Source: Mastigias papua
Lineage: Eukaryota; Cnidaria; Scyphozoa; Rhizostomeae; Mastigiidae
Direction: 5' to 3'
Length of the DNA: 64,000 nt
Assembly (NCBI GenBank): GCA_964019165.1
Contig: OZ025274.1
Coordinates: 1,993,253-2,057,252 of the forward strand
Below, piece after piece: positions 1 to 13,962 of this stretch. Made by a program: the position numbers and the translations under genes. Below the pieces are notes generated by a model, which had not been told where the DNA came from, did not search any database, and saw only the letters and a program-made list of their open reading frames with translations. Each line of letters starts with the position of its first letter. The first letter of the stretch is position 1.

Positions 1-358
1 TCACTTAATAAGGAACCTACCTGCATGTAGCATGCTTAAATATTTAAACAACTTATACTACCAAAGGAAAATCCCCTAAGGTACTTTCCTACTTATAAAC
101 TTTGCTGCAAAAATCCTCACAGACTGTTTGCTATGCATGTGTCAAAGTGTTTCATTGAGTATGCTATATGCTTCTACATCTTGAGATTATCTTTTAACAT
201 CTATAAAACTCATTTTCTACCTTCTCTGTGTGCTTGGTCTCAAGTAATTGTCAAAATTAAAAGCAAAAATCAAATTTCAATGTTCTACTAGCGTCTGTAC
301 CATTTCTATGGCAATAAATGTGCAATGAAATTAAGAAACTATTAAAGAACTTTTAGTG

Positions 359-744
359 CAGTAATAGCCCACGTATAAGAACCAGGGTTTTAAGAACCAG
401 CTAGGCTAAACTTTTCATTTCAAGTCTCCTGCACATAAGAACCTATTTACGCTAACATTTATGCTAATTTCTAATCAATGGGGTTTCTGTAAAAGTGTAT
501 TGGTAGAAACTGCTTGATTAAGACAATCAGCTATTTGAAAGTAACTTAATATAGCTTTTTAACTTTCAAGTTTAATGTATAGGATGTTACTGCTATATGT
601 AGAATATTCAGACAGAATTAGTATAAAAATAAGAGAACCTGTTTTAGGAACCATGGCAGCTTAAATTTGCTTTAAGTACCATTTACATAAGAACCCATTT
701 AAGCTAAATTGAAAATTCAGGTTCTTATACGCGGGCTATTACTG
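359..744. mobile_element. CAGTAATAGCCC-ended MITE
   Basis: The left end CAGTAATAGCCCACGTATAA and the right end, inverted, CAGTAATAGCCCGCGTATAA match over about 25 bp with one difference. The right flank is TA and the left flank TG, consistent with a mutated TA duplication (Tc1/mariner-type). The interior repeats TAAGAACC. No ORF. Confidence 0.65.
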
Positions 745-819
745 TACTACAATTTGGTCATTGGAGGTCCAAAAATAAGGAATTCTTGGAACTAGACCTT
801 AAGCTAGGTTGCATATAAC

Positions 820-1400
820 AGAAAAAGCGTATATGTTGGTGTAGTGCCTGTCTGTCAGTGCAACACTACAGTGTTAGGCAAACTTTACTATTCTTGCCAA
901 GAGAGTATTAAGAAAGTTTCAGTGCTGACTTCGTGAAAAAGCTAAGACAGCTTCTGTTGAGAAGTTTGGGCCCAGCTCTCTAGGGGCCACTTCCCTTGCG
1001 CAGCCGGAACCTCTTAGCACATTCGTGCCCATTCTTCTTTATATTCTAGAGCAACTATTTTAGAGAGTTCAGATCGAGTACTAGCAAGGGAGACTAGACG
1101 GAGTCTTAGAGATAGTTCGGAGCTAGCATCATGTCAAGTGAATTATGCTAAGGATTGTTATTAATATTGTAAAGAAAATACAAACAGTTTATTTTCTGTA
1201 GCTGCCCTGCTCTGTTTACAACAGCTTCAGTACTGGGCGAAAATAACTTTCATATATAAAAACGTGCTCTGCTCGCTGCTCAAAACGTGATTGCATAAAA
1301 GTTAAGAAAATGCAATACTGAATTTTTGAGACTTGAAAAGGTTGATAAGTTCATATATACTTAAAATCAAAATTCACAAGCAAGCCCACCATCAATTTAA
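820..1400 (+). repeat. R1 repeat, two partial copies in exchanged order
   Basis: 820-990 matches the second half of R1 (TAGTGCCTGTCTGTCAGTGC, AGTGTTAGGCAAACTT, AAGAAAGTTTCAGTGCTGA). 1255-1400 matches the first half (AAGTTAAGAAAATGCAATAC, GTTGATAAGTTC). See the R1 copy at 43240-43640. Confidence 0.5.
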
Positions 1401-1589
1401 TGGGTAATCTTGTTGAATCATCACCATGTTCAGACCTGTTTGTAAACTTCTTTCACTACAATTCCCATTAAAACATCCTTCACCATACCACTGCATTCAA
1501 TAGTACTTTCCAAGAGTCCGTGTTGCTTTGTTCCTAGAAACATGTGGTGCTCCAAGTATTTTTTGCAACTTGTGTAGCTTTACATGTGT

Positions 1590-1960
1590 TTTCTTTACAT
1601 GTTCTTGTACGTTTTCTAGTACAAGTTTCTTAATTTCCGGACATATTTTAGTTCTAAAACTTTTTTAAAATTTTCTTAATCTATTGAAAAAATGGTAATG
1701 AAAACGAAAACAAAACATAAAAGCACTGTCTTTTGTAGTGCAAACATAGATGATCTATTGGCTTTAAAGCACATAAAACATTCCGTAGTGAACACTTCAA
1801 AATCCATAGAGGAAAAATGCGTTTCCAAGACTATGAAAGATGCCACGGAAATTTCTAAAGTTTCTTAACTCCTTCCTTATGGTTCTAAAAGTTTCTAAAA
1901 CTTTAGGCTGTCCCGTACTTTGCTTTTCATAAATTGGTTTCCTATAAAGAAGGGTAGTGA
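1590..1960. repeat. Degenerate R2-type copy
   Basis: Shares with 4897-5268 the AAGTTTCTTAATTT...AGTTCTAAAA start, the AAACAAAACATAAAA centre with CACTGTCTTTTGTAGTGC, and a final GGTTTCCTATAAAGAA. The ends are mutated. Confidence 0.5.
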
Positions 1961-3309
1961 TCAGCCCAATGGAAAAAATTCATATACAAGCATGGGAAGC
2001 GGAGGTGGGGGACAGGGGGGACTAGGGGCTGGTGGGGCTGTAGTCCCTCCACTTTTTAAAGCAAATGTACTGAAGTATCCATTTTAGTACCCTGCTCCAA
2101 ATTCCTGTAATTTCAATCAATCCACTCAAGCCCCATTCAACAAAAATGCCGCTGCGTAGCCCCTGACACACTTACCAATGTTTCAATATTTTAACAACGG
2201 CGGACAAGCCTCATATTTCGTCAATAGATAGCTAACAGTCTTCACTCTCTTCGAAGTGAATGGACCTATTTTCCCCTGTTCTTTATGCAGGAATATTAAA
2301 TCGTAGTAGAATTTCAAATCGATGTCCCCGGATTGGATTACTTGTGGTTCGAGGCTGTCGAGTGTATTATGGTCGTAATGTCGCTACTAAAACCATCATG
2401 GTCAGGCGAGCTTTCGACTGCAAGGAACGAGAGAAGGACCACACAATTTTGCAAATAAGATTATGTACAATTAAGCAGCGAATTTCCATAAAAGAATTAA
2501 AATACTTGAGAATATTCAACTCCTTAAAACATTCTGTTAATTATTGCACATTAATCAGGTACGTGATTTTCCTGATGGCCTACCTAAATCCAATGATGTC
2601 CAAGCTAGTTAGGCAATAAAGGGTATTTCAAAGCCAATTTCATCGTCAAGGAATCGAAATGTGATTGTTATTGTATCTGGGCTGTTTGCTGTGTAATATT
2701 TTCATTTTCAGCAAAATACCATTGACCATAATCCCTGACCACACCACTTCATAATAGGAAATCTCTACAAAACATATTGCTTGTTTTGCTGAAGTGTGAA
2801 CAATACGAACTGGGTGTTTCTCAAACCCAAACCGTTATCATCACCATACAAACGTAGACAAAAAACCATTATGTCATGAGGTACGAAAGATCTTCAAGTG
2901 CTTATCAGGGGGGCTTTGATACTTCATATATTGGGGGGTGTCAAAACTTTTAACCGTTAAAAATTATATTAACCAAACAGGTTTTAGGTAAAAGATTAAT
3001 TGAAATCAATAGCAATTTAATTGTAAGAGATTCATTCGCAAGTTTCTGTTCAAAAGTTATCTACAGTTGTTCATTTTATATTTCTTGCAATGCGATAAAT
3101 TCAACATACATATACGGTTATTTTGAAAATTTGCCAGAACTCTTTCACTTCTTGCAAATATAGGGTGTGGAATTCCCCCATCTTTCAGTAGCTACGACTC
3201 TGGTGCTTAAAAGTGCATATGAAACAAAAGAGCAGCTACCGATATAGAAGAGACCTATACTGTTGAGACAAGGAAATGCACCTCGTTTTTATATAAGAAA
3301 GCTTTGTTC
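1961..3309. other. No recognisable gene
   Basis: AT-rich sequence. The longest frame (2260-2619, plus) has no known domain, no splice context and ordinary composition. I see no RNA gene or repeat. Confidence 0.6.
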
Positions 3310-3910
3310 TGTCCAGTACTGAAACTTTCAATGCTTTTTCATGATATCAACACCGAGAACATTCTCTAAAGGAGTGGTCATTATTTATCACCGGGGTAGG
3401 GACTGAAGATAAAATGGTGGGGTACCTGATAAAATAAGCAGTGTTAGGTGGGATAGAAGAATAATTTTTGACTGGAGGGGTAATGTAAAAACACATACAA
3501 TATTTAAGCATAAATGCAGCCTTGTTTTACTGTCTTCCTTTGGCGGGGAAAAGAAAATTTGACTTTAAGCAAATGGTGAGGTAAAATTGTTTTGAGGGTA
3601 CATAATACTTTCTCTTTGGTTCCCACCCCGGCCATAAATAATGACCATTCCCTAAGAATGCCATAGTAAGAATATTCAAGTTTGTGTAACGCTGCAATGA
3701 TACACAAACAGACAAGCACTACACAAAGAGAACACTGAAGCACATAAATTATTACAGGGAAATGTATGGAAAGTAAGCGAAAGAGATGGTAGGTTGCTTG
3801 AATATTGTTGAAATGATAAAAGCATTTACTCTTATAAACTGTCTTATCTCTCAAAAATTCAGTACTGGACTTTCGTAACGTTTTGAGCAGCCGAGTACTG
3901 CTTACTTATA
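3310..3910 (-). repeat. R1 repeat interrupted by a MITE
   Basis: On the minus strand this follows the R1 order. It is split by the PIF/Harbinger-like MITE at 3370-3652, showing that the MITE came later. Confidence 0.55.
3370..3652. mobile_element. PIF/Harbinger-like MITE, copy 1
   Basis: The inverted ends GGAGTGGTCATTATTTATCA and TAAATAATGACCATTCC are flanked by TAA (3367-3369 and 3653-3655). A 3-bp TWA duplication and G-rich ends are typical of PIF/Harbinger. A second copy at 39074-39358 shares sequence end to end. It interrupts an R1 copy. Confidence 0.75.
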
Positions 3911-4027
3911 AACCATATTCTTATATACAACAATGCGTATTTCAAAGGGAAGTGCAAGGGAGAGAGCAGAAGAGAGGTCAAGCAAATGAATCAAAAAGAT
4001 GCAGCGGTGTCAGCATGGGTGTATTTA

Positions 4028-4601
4028 GGCCCCGTTCACACACTGCTCCGTATTCATATGAAAACGGATTAAAAGAACCCGTTGTTGCCTTGCGTTCACA
4101 CAGCTCTGCTATGCAAACGGAGACTTGAAAATGCACTCTGAAAAAGAAGACATTTAAAAACCTGAGACTTTTCAAAGCACAAAAATGCAGTGTAAACACC
4201 GAAAGCACAAAACAGATACTTTTGAAAATGCTAACAAAGTCTCATTTTCATGGTCTTTTCCGTTTTATCAGGAGTGGAGCAATGTGACCACTTCGTAGTT
4301 TTCACAGCGTTTTCAAATTTACCAGAAGCAGTGCGAACGGGCAAAATGTAGCATAGCCGCCGAATGTTTGAGAGCTCTAATCAAGTCCATTTTCTCCCAA
4401 CCAAATTACCAATCATCATTCAGGATTCTGACCACAGATATGTTTCACAACTAAATTTAGGCCCATTTTGCACGATGACTGGTTAATTAGGTTGGGAGAA
4501 AACAGACCTGATTCGAGCCCTCAAACACTAGGCGGCTATGCTCTAAAACGGCTACAAATGAAAATGGATAAAAACAAAGACGGAGCAATATGAACATAGA
4601 C
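4028..4601. mobile_element. GGCCCCGTTCACAC-type MITE with another element inside
   Basis: TTA flanks both ends (4025-4027 and 4602-4604). The left end GGCCCCGTTCACACACTGCT and the right end, inverted, GTCTATGTTCATATTGCTCC are related. The TWA duplication suggests PIF/Harbinger. The body is interrupted at 4351-4541 by a different inverted-repeat element. Confidence 0.65.
4351..4541. mobile_element. GCATAGCC inverted-repeat element, copy 1 (nested)
   Basis: Arms of roughly 70 bp: GCATAGCCGCCGAATGTTTG with TTTTCTCCCAACC.AATTA, mirrored at the far end as TAATTAGGTTGGGAGAAAA and GGCGGCTATGC. It matches the element at 37250-37429. Confidence 0.75.
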
Positions 4602-4896
4602 TTAGAGTGATTCGTAGTCTGACCTAACGAGTAAAGCTATGAATAACCGCTGTGCAATATACCTGGCTATTATTCACGCAAAACGCTCAAAGGCTGAAGC
4701 CCGAATTGAAATGAATGTGACGTAATGCGAATTAATGAGTCGCGATGTAATCAAGATATGGGGTAATTCAATTTAATAAAACAACGGAATTTGGTGTAAT
4801 GTGGTTAGTAATACCATACATTGCAATAATTGATTAGAATTCAATGCAATTTAATGCATACAAAAGTATTTGAAATGCCTCATAAGGTCGATATAT

Positions 4897-5268
4897 ACAC
4901 GTTATTTTTATAAGAAACTTGACTCAAGGCCTAGTAGCAAACGTTTCTTAATTTTAGGCCACATATTAGAGTTCTAAAAGTTTCTAAAAGTTTCTTAAGT
5001 CAGTCAGTTCAAAAACATTGCAGTGATAATGAAAACAAAACATAAAACACTGCCTTCTGTAGTGCCCATAAAGCATAGCACGTAAAACATACAGTAGAGG
5101 AAACTAGATAAATCTGTGGACGAAAAAAGAGGTTACCCAAACTGTGAAAGATGACAGAGAAAGTTCTAAAATTTCTTAACACTTTCTTCGTATTCCAACA
5201 GTTTCTTAAATGTTGGCGTATTTAGTACTGGGTTTCTATCAAACCTGTTTCTTATAAAAAAATGTGTA
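4897..5268. mobile_element. R2-type MITE, compact copy
   Basis: The ends ACACGTTATTTTTATAAGAA and TTCTTATAAAAAAATGTGT are inverted. The interior has repeated AAAGTTTCTTAA motifs and a segment (AATGAAAACAAAACATAAAA, then CACTGCCTTCTGTAGTGC) shared with a degenerate copy at about 1590-1960. No ORF. Confidence 0.65.
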
Positions 5269-6489
5269 TGTCAAAGTACACTAGTATTTTTAAGAACACA
5301 GTTTCAAGAGCGTTTGGGTTTGATTTGCCAAAAAATAAGAACACTGCTAGAACACAGCCATTCTCATATGAGAATTCTCACAAGCATTTAATTACGAACA
5401 TTCGTTTGGTAAACAAATTCTGATGAAATTGGGTTCATAAATAACATTGTTCGTTGCTTTGGCTATTTTCAATAGCAGCCTGGCCGAATTTCCTACAAAC
5501 TGGATACAGCTTGTATTTTCTCAAATATTTGTATAAGAAATCCTTCAGGCCCATAGCCAACGTGATTTTGTTAGGGGGGCACAAATAATCTGAGCACAGT
5601 GAGAATCAATCAGCTGGGTGTCCTGGTAGCCCTCAGTAGTGTCCAAAATGCATTGAGTTACATGACATAGGCTTAAGTCTGACAATCAATGCTAAGTACT
5701 GCAAAAAGTAGTCTCGAGTGCTCTATTTCTAAGGGGGGATTGAGTCATTTTATGGAATTTCAGGAGGGGCCTTGCCCCCTAGGCCATTCCATTGGCTACG
5801 GACCTGAAATCTCTTAGAAAAAGAACAATTTAAAACTCAGTTGAGCCTGAATCATAGAAAAACTGAGAAAATCGAGCCTCAGCAAAAGCTACATACGAGA
5901 TCGCCATTTATCAGAGATAGAAGAGCTTTGTGTGCAAAATCTGATGGAAAACCTTCTAGGTTAAATTATTTCCTCTTAGAAACACTTGTTTAGTATAAAG
6001 AAACCCTAATTTTTAGCATAACATACTTCCATGTCCTTATTCTTTTTGCAATATATTTTGTAACTGCATCATCCACTAATTCTTACATCATTAAATTTGA
6101 TTTTCAAGATCTTTGCAATGCCTTTTAGGCCTAGACAGATGTTGGATGTGAATGGAAAGAAGTAGAAAAGATAGGCTAATACAACAAACAGCGAACTGAT
6201 GTGTCAGACGTTTATATTGAGTCAGTTGCCTGCAATGAGGGCTAACATATGTCTTACAAGGGACCACTGTAAAACGAACCTACATGTGGAGGGCCAAATT
6301 TTTTCTAAAAGCTCATCCTACTACATACTATAATAGTTAAAATCCTGAAGAGACTCTTTAATTTTGGAAATTAATATCACAACAATCAATAATTTAGAAG
6401 CCAAATTCACATAAACTGTGAGTTATCCTTGCAGTAAGTGGTTCATAGGCGTGTTTTTGTCGAAACCTTCAGTACACGATATTTTACTA
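5269..6489. other. No recognisable feature
   Basis: AT-rich and free of convincing coding frames, tandem repeats or inverted ends. Confidence 0.55.
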
Positions 6490-6865
6490 AGCAAGTGGTT
6501 TATAAGAAAGTAGTGCTTTACTGCTTAAAAAGTTAAGAAAGTTCAGCACTGGATTTTTGAGACCTAAGAAAGATGATAAGTCATACACCTTTAAAATTCC
6601 AATAGACTCACACAAGATCGTCATCACTTTTAGTCAATTTGTATATATTTTTATGGTGACTTATGTAATAAGAGTCTCAATAGAGTGTTATATGTTTCCA
6701 AAGTGCATACCTGTCTGTGTAACACGTATAACACTGTAGTGTCACCCCATCTAGGGCATTATGTAGAGAATGTCTTCAGAAAGTTTCAGTACGGAAATCA
6801 TGAAAGGCTAAGGCAGTTATAGTGCTAGGTGAACAACTTCTTATAACAAATGTGTATCCATAATG
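6490..6865 (+). repeat. R1 repeat, fairly complete copy
   Basis: Starts at a TTTATAAGAAAGTAG-type end, then AAGTTAAGAAAGTTCAGCAC. The middle has CATACCTGTCTGTGTAACAC and the end GAACAACTTCTTATAAC. The short frame inside is not a believable gene. Confidence 0.55.
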
Positions 6866-9592
6866 GCATAGTACTCAGTCTCAGCACTGAACATTTGTAA
6901 TGTGTACACATAGTACGAAGTGTAAAGCTGAAACAAAGGACTTATCAAGGAACTTCTAGTGCTACAATGGTGTGAAAAGAGGCCAAAAATACGCAGCTTA
7001 AAGAACTAGGCATTGAGCTACAACCATAGGACACGGAGGGCCTAAGTTGATAGAAAGCTTTAATTGTTTTCCCATTTTGGCTATCAAAATCTACTAATAG
7101 TCTCTGATGCAAGAAAGTACACAGTAGCTCTGATACAGTAACGTATATGTATGCAGGAATATGGAAAAACTATTTCCACCAGAATTTTTTAAAATGTCTT
7201 CATGATTTGCACAGCAGAAAAGTAGATGCAGAGCTAGATTGAGGGATGATATAGATGTAGGAGTCAATTAAGCAATGAGTAAAAATAACAGTGAATTTTG
7301 AGGGGGCGGGGCGGTCTCCCCTTTCCTCCACTATCTGTGGGCCTAATCTATCATCTGTCTTTGAGAAAAATCGATATTCTTATAAACCCGTGGCTCTGAG
7401 AACAGTATTGCGTGATGAAGGTATACGAAACCAGAATCGACAAGTGTTCTTGCATTTGCATCGGGAAATGCCAAATCAGAATGAAAAACAGCAGGGGACA
7501 ATATGGCAGTCGGATGACACCCCCACGACACCCCATTATAAAGTTCGATACTTTGCAAGAACTACACATCAGGGGGTTTGGCGTGCTAGCAATAATACAA
7601 TGGAGAGTCATTTTTGTTATCAAAAACGTGGGAAAGGCAATTCAAAAAGTCATTTCCTGGGTGTACACCGCGGTCAAGTGAACCAAACGACAAAGCCGCA
7701 GGCCATCTCAAAGGAACAATGTACTTTGTAAAAAAAGGTCTTCATATGCTGAGACGCTGAAAAGGCCAGACTGTTTATTTCAAATTCTTGGAGTTGTTTT
7801 ACAAAAAAGGAATCGCCTAAAAGAATCTGGCCTTAAAGGTGGATGAAATACCAGCTAGGAAACCAAGAAATTACGCAAATACTTTTCGTTTTAGAGATTC
7901 GGGTGTAGATGGACGAACATGCCCTAGTACAACGACAGAAATTTCTTATGTTGTAGAAGAATAGAGACTATTTGTTGGAATCAGGGGGCTACTTGGGGCA
8001 CAAGCCCCAATGTTTGCAAATACTGAAAAAGTAACATATAATGCTAAAATATGTCCTTTCCATGGAGACAGTCATTGAGACAAAACTAGGCCCTAAAAAT
8101 ATCATAAATTGCTCCTCTTCCTTTGCTTCTGAACAAATTGAGTTTCCCTGTACTCTATTGTTGCATAGCATGGCTCCTCCGCATTAACGGATTACGTCAT
8201 ACACGCAATTAGGGATTTTCGTCATCAACCATTGCACCATGATAGCACAACAAGATGCAAACGCTATCAATTGGACAATTAGTTGATCGTACTTCCTTAC
8301 TGGTTATTTCTATGTCATTGCACCATCTTTTGTAGTGATTAGTATAAATCGTAAGCTAGTTTTTGAAGAAGTGGCGAAAGATTAGCTGAAGTAGATGAAA
8401 TTCATACCTGAAGATATTTGATGTGCTAAAGAGAAGAAGTCGTAAGTTTTATAGCCATTTTGCAAATTGCCCATATTAGTGCTAGAGAACCTTTGCTCCC
8501 TTCCATGTTATAATATAGGGGTAGGAATTTAGCAGCAAGTGAAGACAAGTATTCCCTAAATATAGCACCATATGATCTCACCTAGACCCTCATATAGCAC
8601 TATATCTTCTGCATTTGCAACAAACATACTAGCACAATGTACAAATTTGGTATGCTTGGGTGCGGGCTTTACAATTAAGGGCGTACCTTGAGTACTTTCC
8701 GATTTCTGCGCCCCTGTACTTACTAAATGCCTTCCTACGTCTTTTGGCTGGGAAATAGCCTAAGATAAGGTCCGCCCTGAGAAAAAATTTACTGTTTGCT
8801 TTTTTCCGTTGCAAAGTAAGTTTTAGCAAGTAAAGAGATCCAGTGAATGACATTGATAAGAGATTTCACGGAGCAATATTTAAATTAAATACTTCAATAC
8901 CGTAAATCTGCAGCGTTACCCTTCTCTCTTCAACGTCACTTATAGAAGGCAATCAAAAACACTAGATCCCGAATGAGTGTGGGAAAGCAAAGAGCATTCA
9001 GCTGAAACATAGAAATCCTCTTGGAGAATGTGTACATCAAAACACTATTCAATTGGCATTGAACAAATTGAAAATGTAATACCAATTTCCGATGTACTCT
9101 CGGTGGTCTCTCTATCTATGAAATGTCAAATTCAATCAATGTACATTAATTACATCGGCGTTAATTTGCCATATTTTTAGCTGGATATAAACACATTTAA
9201 TAGCAGAATTGCAGATTAAAATTGCTGGTTAAAAACAGCCATTAAGCGGGCAATGTCTTTAGGGGCGGTGTTTTTATGGCAAAGAGTTCAAGGCAACTAT
9301 ACTAATATTTGTCCGTGGAAATTGGAATTGCATTGGGTATAAATTCTGTGGACAAATGTTGTTACTTGGTGCTTTATTTTGATTGATTTAAGCTTCAAAT
9401 GGAAATGGAATTCAAAAGTGGCCTTCACATATAATTTGATACTTAAATTGGATTAGAAGTTATGAAAACATAAGCCCCTCCTTACTTTCTGACATAAAGT
9501 GATGCATGATCGCTACAAAGGAGGCACTTATTAGTGAATGAGTATCCATCACACGAAGACGATACTTGACTCAAGAACTCTTTCCACAAGAC
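6866..9592. other. No recognisable gene
   Basis: Overlapping frames at 7291-7731 on both strands read as non-coding: they have no domain and no strand preference. No clear repeat borders were found. Confidence 0.55.
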
Positions 9593-9765
9593 CCCGTTTA
9601 CGCCACATCGTTTTCATTCGAAAACGGTATCAAATGCTTCCGTTTGGTCTCCGTTTACACTGAAGCGTCTTTCTAACCGGCATTAAGTGAAAACGATTTT
9701 GAAAACGGTAAGAGTCGTTTCAGCGTAAGCACTCGAAAACGAAAAAAGCTTTCATGCTGGAATGG
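9593..9765 (+). repeat. Fragment of a CCCCGTTTAC-type MITE
   Basis: Starts AAGACCCCGTTTACGCC and has several GAAAACG/CGTTTTC blocks and TCCGTTTACACTGAAGCG. No matching right end was found. Confidence 0.45.
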
Positions 9766-10860
9766 AAGTGAGGCCGCTTTAGATTTTAGTAAGAAAGGAA
9801 CGAAGTCGGCTTCAGGGATGAACTAACCGTCAGTGCTCCAACCACAATTGTAGGTACACCCTAGATAAATAGCACTGCATCAAAGGAAAATTCCTGCAGA
9901 TATTACCTTCTCTCACCGACGACCAAGTAGTAGCTAAAATCTGCCTCAGGCTAAATTTGAAGCATTAAAATCGTACAGATATGCTTTCCAGAAATACGGT
10001 GCTCAGATACAAAGTGGTGCATACGTGAAAGATACGAATACTTGCGAGAAATAAACATGTGAGAATAAAAATACAAGGTTTCGGTTCTTGTTAGCAGAGA
10101 CAAGATGAAGATGAGAATTTTTGGGGCTTAAATAGTGTCGAGGAATTAACTATCTCATATCTCTGCTCCTGTCAATTTTTCCAATTGCATTTCTCTGGAA
10201 ATCAAATTAGAATGCTTTGAGTCAATACAGGTCTTTGATAACCTCGGAGGTGTGTCTACTGCAACAAAGTGCGTAAAATTTAATCAGAACTTCTTGTGTC
10301 AGATGAGCTACCTAAATTCTAGCACAAGCAAAGAACTAAACCGTGCTATTTAAAATGTGCAGACGGATTGGAAGCGATTAACCTCTTCTAAAACTATTGG
10401 TGTTTCAGTTTAAGTTATTAAGTTTCCGGCGCAGCGTTTCAGATAGAGAGAGCTAGGGCATATGCTTCAGGCCATAAGTTCAGAAAGCAAAGTACGGGCC
10501 CTGCTAGTTACAATGGCTCAGATTAAATCTGGCTTGGTAAGAAGTGCAAATCTTCCAGACATTCTTGGCATAAATGAGCACGAAATCCATTTACATTTGC
10601 TCCAGTGTTTCCACATGAGTGTATCAGAACTCAAACACAGCATACAGAGTGTACACATATTTTTCAAAAGAAAGTAGCTTATAAGAAGGCAGTGGCTGCT
10701 CAAAAAGTCAAGAAAGTTCAGTACTGGATTTCTGAGAACTAAGAAAGCTGATAAATCACATACTTTTGAAAGTCCAATATTCAAACAAGACAGCCGCTGC
10801 TTTAACTTAACTTGCTTGTATAGATTTCTTGTGGGAACCTATGTATTATAGTGTTATGTT

Positions 10861-10863
<3 letters not shown>

Positions 10864-10946
<83 letters not shown>
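10864..10946. repeat. (TA)n microsatellite
   Basis: Nearly pure TA with one TTT interruption. Adjacent to the CTGATGAA motif block. Confidence 0.95.
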
Positions 10947-10954
10947 CACATCAT

Positions 10955-11251
<297 letters not shown>

Positions 11252-11365
11252 CTGTGGTAATGCCTGTCTGTCAGTCTGTGGAACACTGAAGTGTGAAAGT
11301 TTGAGTACTGAAATCATGGATAAGCTAAGGATGCTGTAGAACTAGATGAGAAAAAGCTTTCCTAT

Positions 11366-13962
11366 AAAGCAAAAACCTGTAATGCTAATGACTAATTTAA
11401 GTTAACAAAACCAATATATTCAAGGGAGATTTGGTATTTTGCACACAAGTACCTGTTGGTGCAGATTTTGGCAACAAAAATCAAGATATTTGCAAGACAT
11501 TATTTTCATCAAAATAACTCTTCTGTTACAATCAAACGATCCACTGGGGGACGTAAACTCATTTCAATGGTCTGAAAAGCATATTTCCTACAATTTCTGA
11601 ATGGGATGGCACTTCAAGCCTTTCCATGAGGAAACGCTGTAGTAAGGAACATACATTTAGGAGGTTATTAATATAAGGAACTTATACTTATGAAGGCAAA
11701 GTATCTACGAAAATTTTCATACTTTTATCATTGCACACAATAGAAAATAGGATGTCAAACTCGCCTACTTATAATGCTTTAAGTCTCGTTCAATTAAATT
11801 GTCACCCTCTCTCATAATTTGACTCCTGTGTTTAAGGACAGAGGCTACCTAACCATAAGGACAATTCATCACTGCATATTTTACTGAAAAACAGGGTACT
11901 GGGCGGAGCCTATAAGCAATATTTTCTTATCACGCTCTTAATTTCTGCCTACAATATGAGCAACATCAGTCTTCTATAGAGTTAACTGAACTAACACTCA
12001 TAAGTGGTTGCTATTGGTTGGACATTGATTAGTGATTGCTGCTGATATCGTCGTTGATACTTCAATCAAAGCAAAATTTGCTGCTAAGTCATGTGAATAC
12101 GTTGTATCATTGTACACATTAACTGTATATCACTGCGCAAAATCAATGACCATAATAATAGGAGAAGCAGTTGTAGTCTGACTCTATGAACATTACACAG
12201 AGAAAAGAGAAGGGGACCTTACATTGTAAACATCGCAAATATCTGTGCATGTATCTCTAGCTAATTACCATATATTTTTGGTACTTATCTTTAATGTCTC
12301 TTTACTATGTTTGATAGTAGGCGACAATTTGTATTATTGTATATAAATTTTCTTGTAGCTATTGTATGATTGCCTACAGTAAATTCCTTGATAGTAATAA
12401 TAATAATCTCCTTGAAAATGAGATGGGGCTAAGCCCTTTGAGCTTCCCTTTCTTCTTCTTAACTGCCTAAGGGCACCCATCAGAAAGCTTTTACTTATCC
12501 TCTAATTTGCTGTGTTTGGGCGCCCACACAACAGTATCTACTTTGCTATCCAACAGAAGTGGAAACCGTTCTATTATCTATGTCAGTAGAATATCAACCA
12601 AAATGTTAGAACCAGAGATCGCCAAAAATCTACTAAAAATTAACTGTACAGTGGGCTTGAACACATGCTTTGAGATTAATGTGCCAAGAAATACACCAAG
12701 AATAATGCAAAATAGAGGGGAGTCTTGACTATTTTGATTTCAAACAGGAGCAGTAGAGTTGGAAAATTGCTGACGTATGTGACAATAAAAGCGATCAATA
12801 CGGTACTGCAAATAAGTGCAAGGTGGAAATGTCTTGGATGGAGCCAACATTCTCAATAACTAAAAGTTGAGTCTAGGTATGAAGATGAAAGCACTCAGAA
12901 GACGTTTTCCACACACTATGGAGGCCATTGGCCTTCCGAAGTACTTCTGTAAATGGGAGGGGGGAGGGAGGGGATATAGAAAAAGAAATTTACCGAGAGG
13001 ATTGAAAAAAGCATAATAACTATCAAATTTTACCAGCAAGGTAAAAGCAATTGTGTCGAAAAAAAAGTGAGGGGTGTGACAATCGTACACTCCCTACTTC
13101 ACCACGCCCCTGGGTAGAGAAATTACGTTAGATCCTAAACTGGGCGTTCTGGCCTACGCACAGGAAAAGCTGCACATGTATGGAAAAAGAGACTTTCCAA
13201 CGTACTGAGAACAATACTATTATATCCTATAACAATCTTAACATACCACCAAACCAAAACGTATACCCCACGCACATAACATCTCTACAGAGGTGCATAG
13301 AACGCTTTGTTTGAAAAAAATACATCCCAATTCAGGTGGGATCGTGTTTAGATTTGATCACTTCGTGACCATTCTCCGCCTCTCTGTAATCAGGGGCGGA
13401 GCTCCGTAAACTGCTACTGAGTTTTAAACCAACTGATTACTTCACTACAATATTACCCAGCATTTGCAACAGTTCAAAACTGGGACTACACAGTTTTGCA
13501 ATGGGCAAATCGTGGATTCGTCTAGACCCCTATTATCAAGTGTGAAAACAAGGCGCCCATCAGCTCCAACCAAAGAACAAAACTAAACTTTTTCGCCAAG
13601 TTTGCAGTGGAACGCATCCAGACTGATTGTACCGAAATTGGCTTACTTCTCCACAAAAATGGCTTAGACGTGGAAATGGAGCTATTTCGCTCTTTAATCA
13701 TACTGTCCTGAGATAAGAGATCTGGATGAGCTCTCTCCCAGAAACTTGTATCTTAAGTTCGTTTCAAGTACCCTCTCTAGACAAAGGAGTTTTATTTCTA
13801 CCATGGGCATAGCCCAATTTCTTCAGCTGTTTGGAGATTTTTACGGGTGGGGGGGGGGTGTCAGGCTCCCTCAGTTATGTAACGCGAATTGAGATAGAAA
13901 ACATAATATTATAGAAAACAAAGCAAATTGAGCTGCATTTATCCTGCCTAGAAATCGTTATA
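11366..13962. other. No recognisable gene
   Basis: AT-rich intergenic DNA with a poly-purine patch near 12955 and a G-run near 13850. The short frames lack any protein-like signal. Confidence 0.55.

Noticed and set aside
2260..2619. 119-codon plus frame
   Set aside because: No recognisable domain, splice context or biased composition; consistent with chance.
7291..7731. 146-codon plus frame
   Set aside because: Equally long frames overlap it on both strands and no motif is seen.
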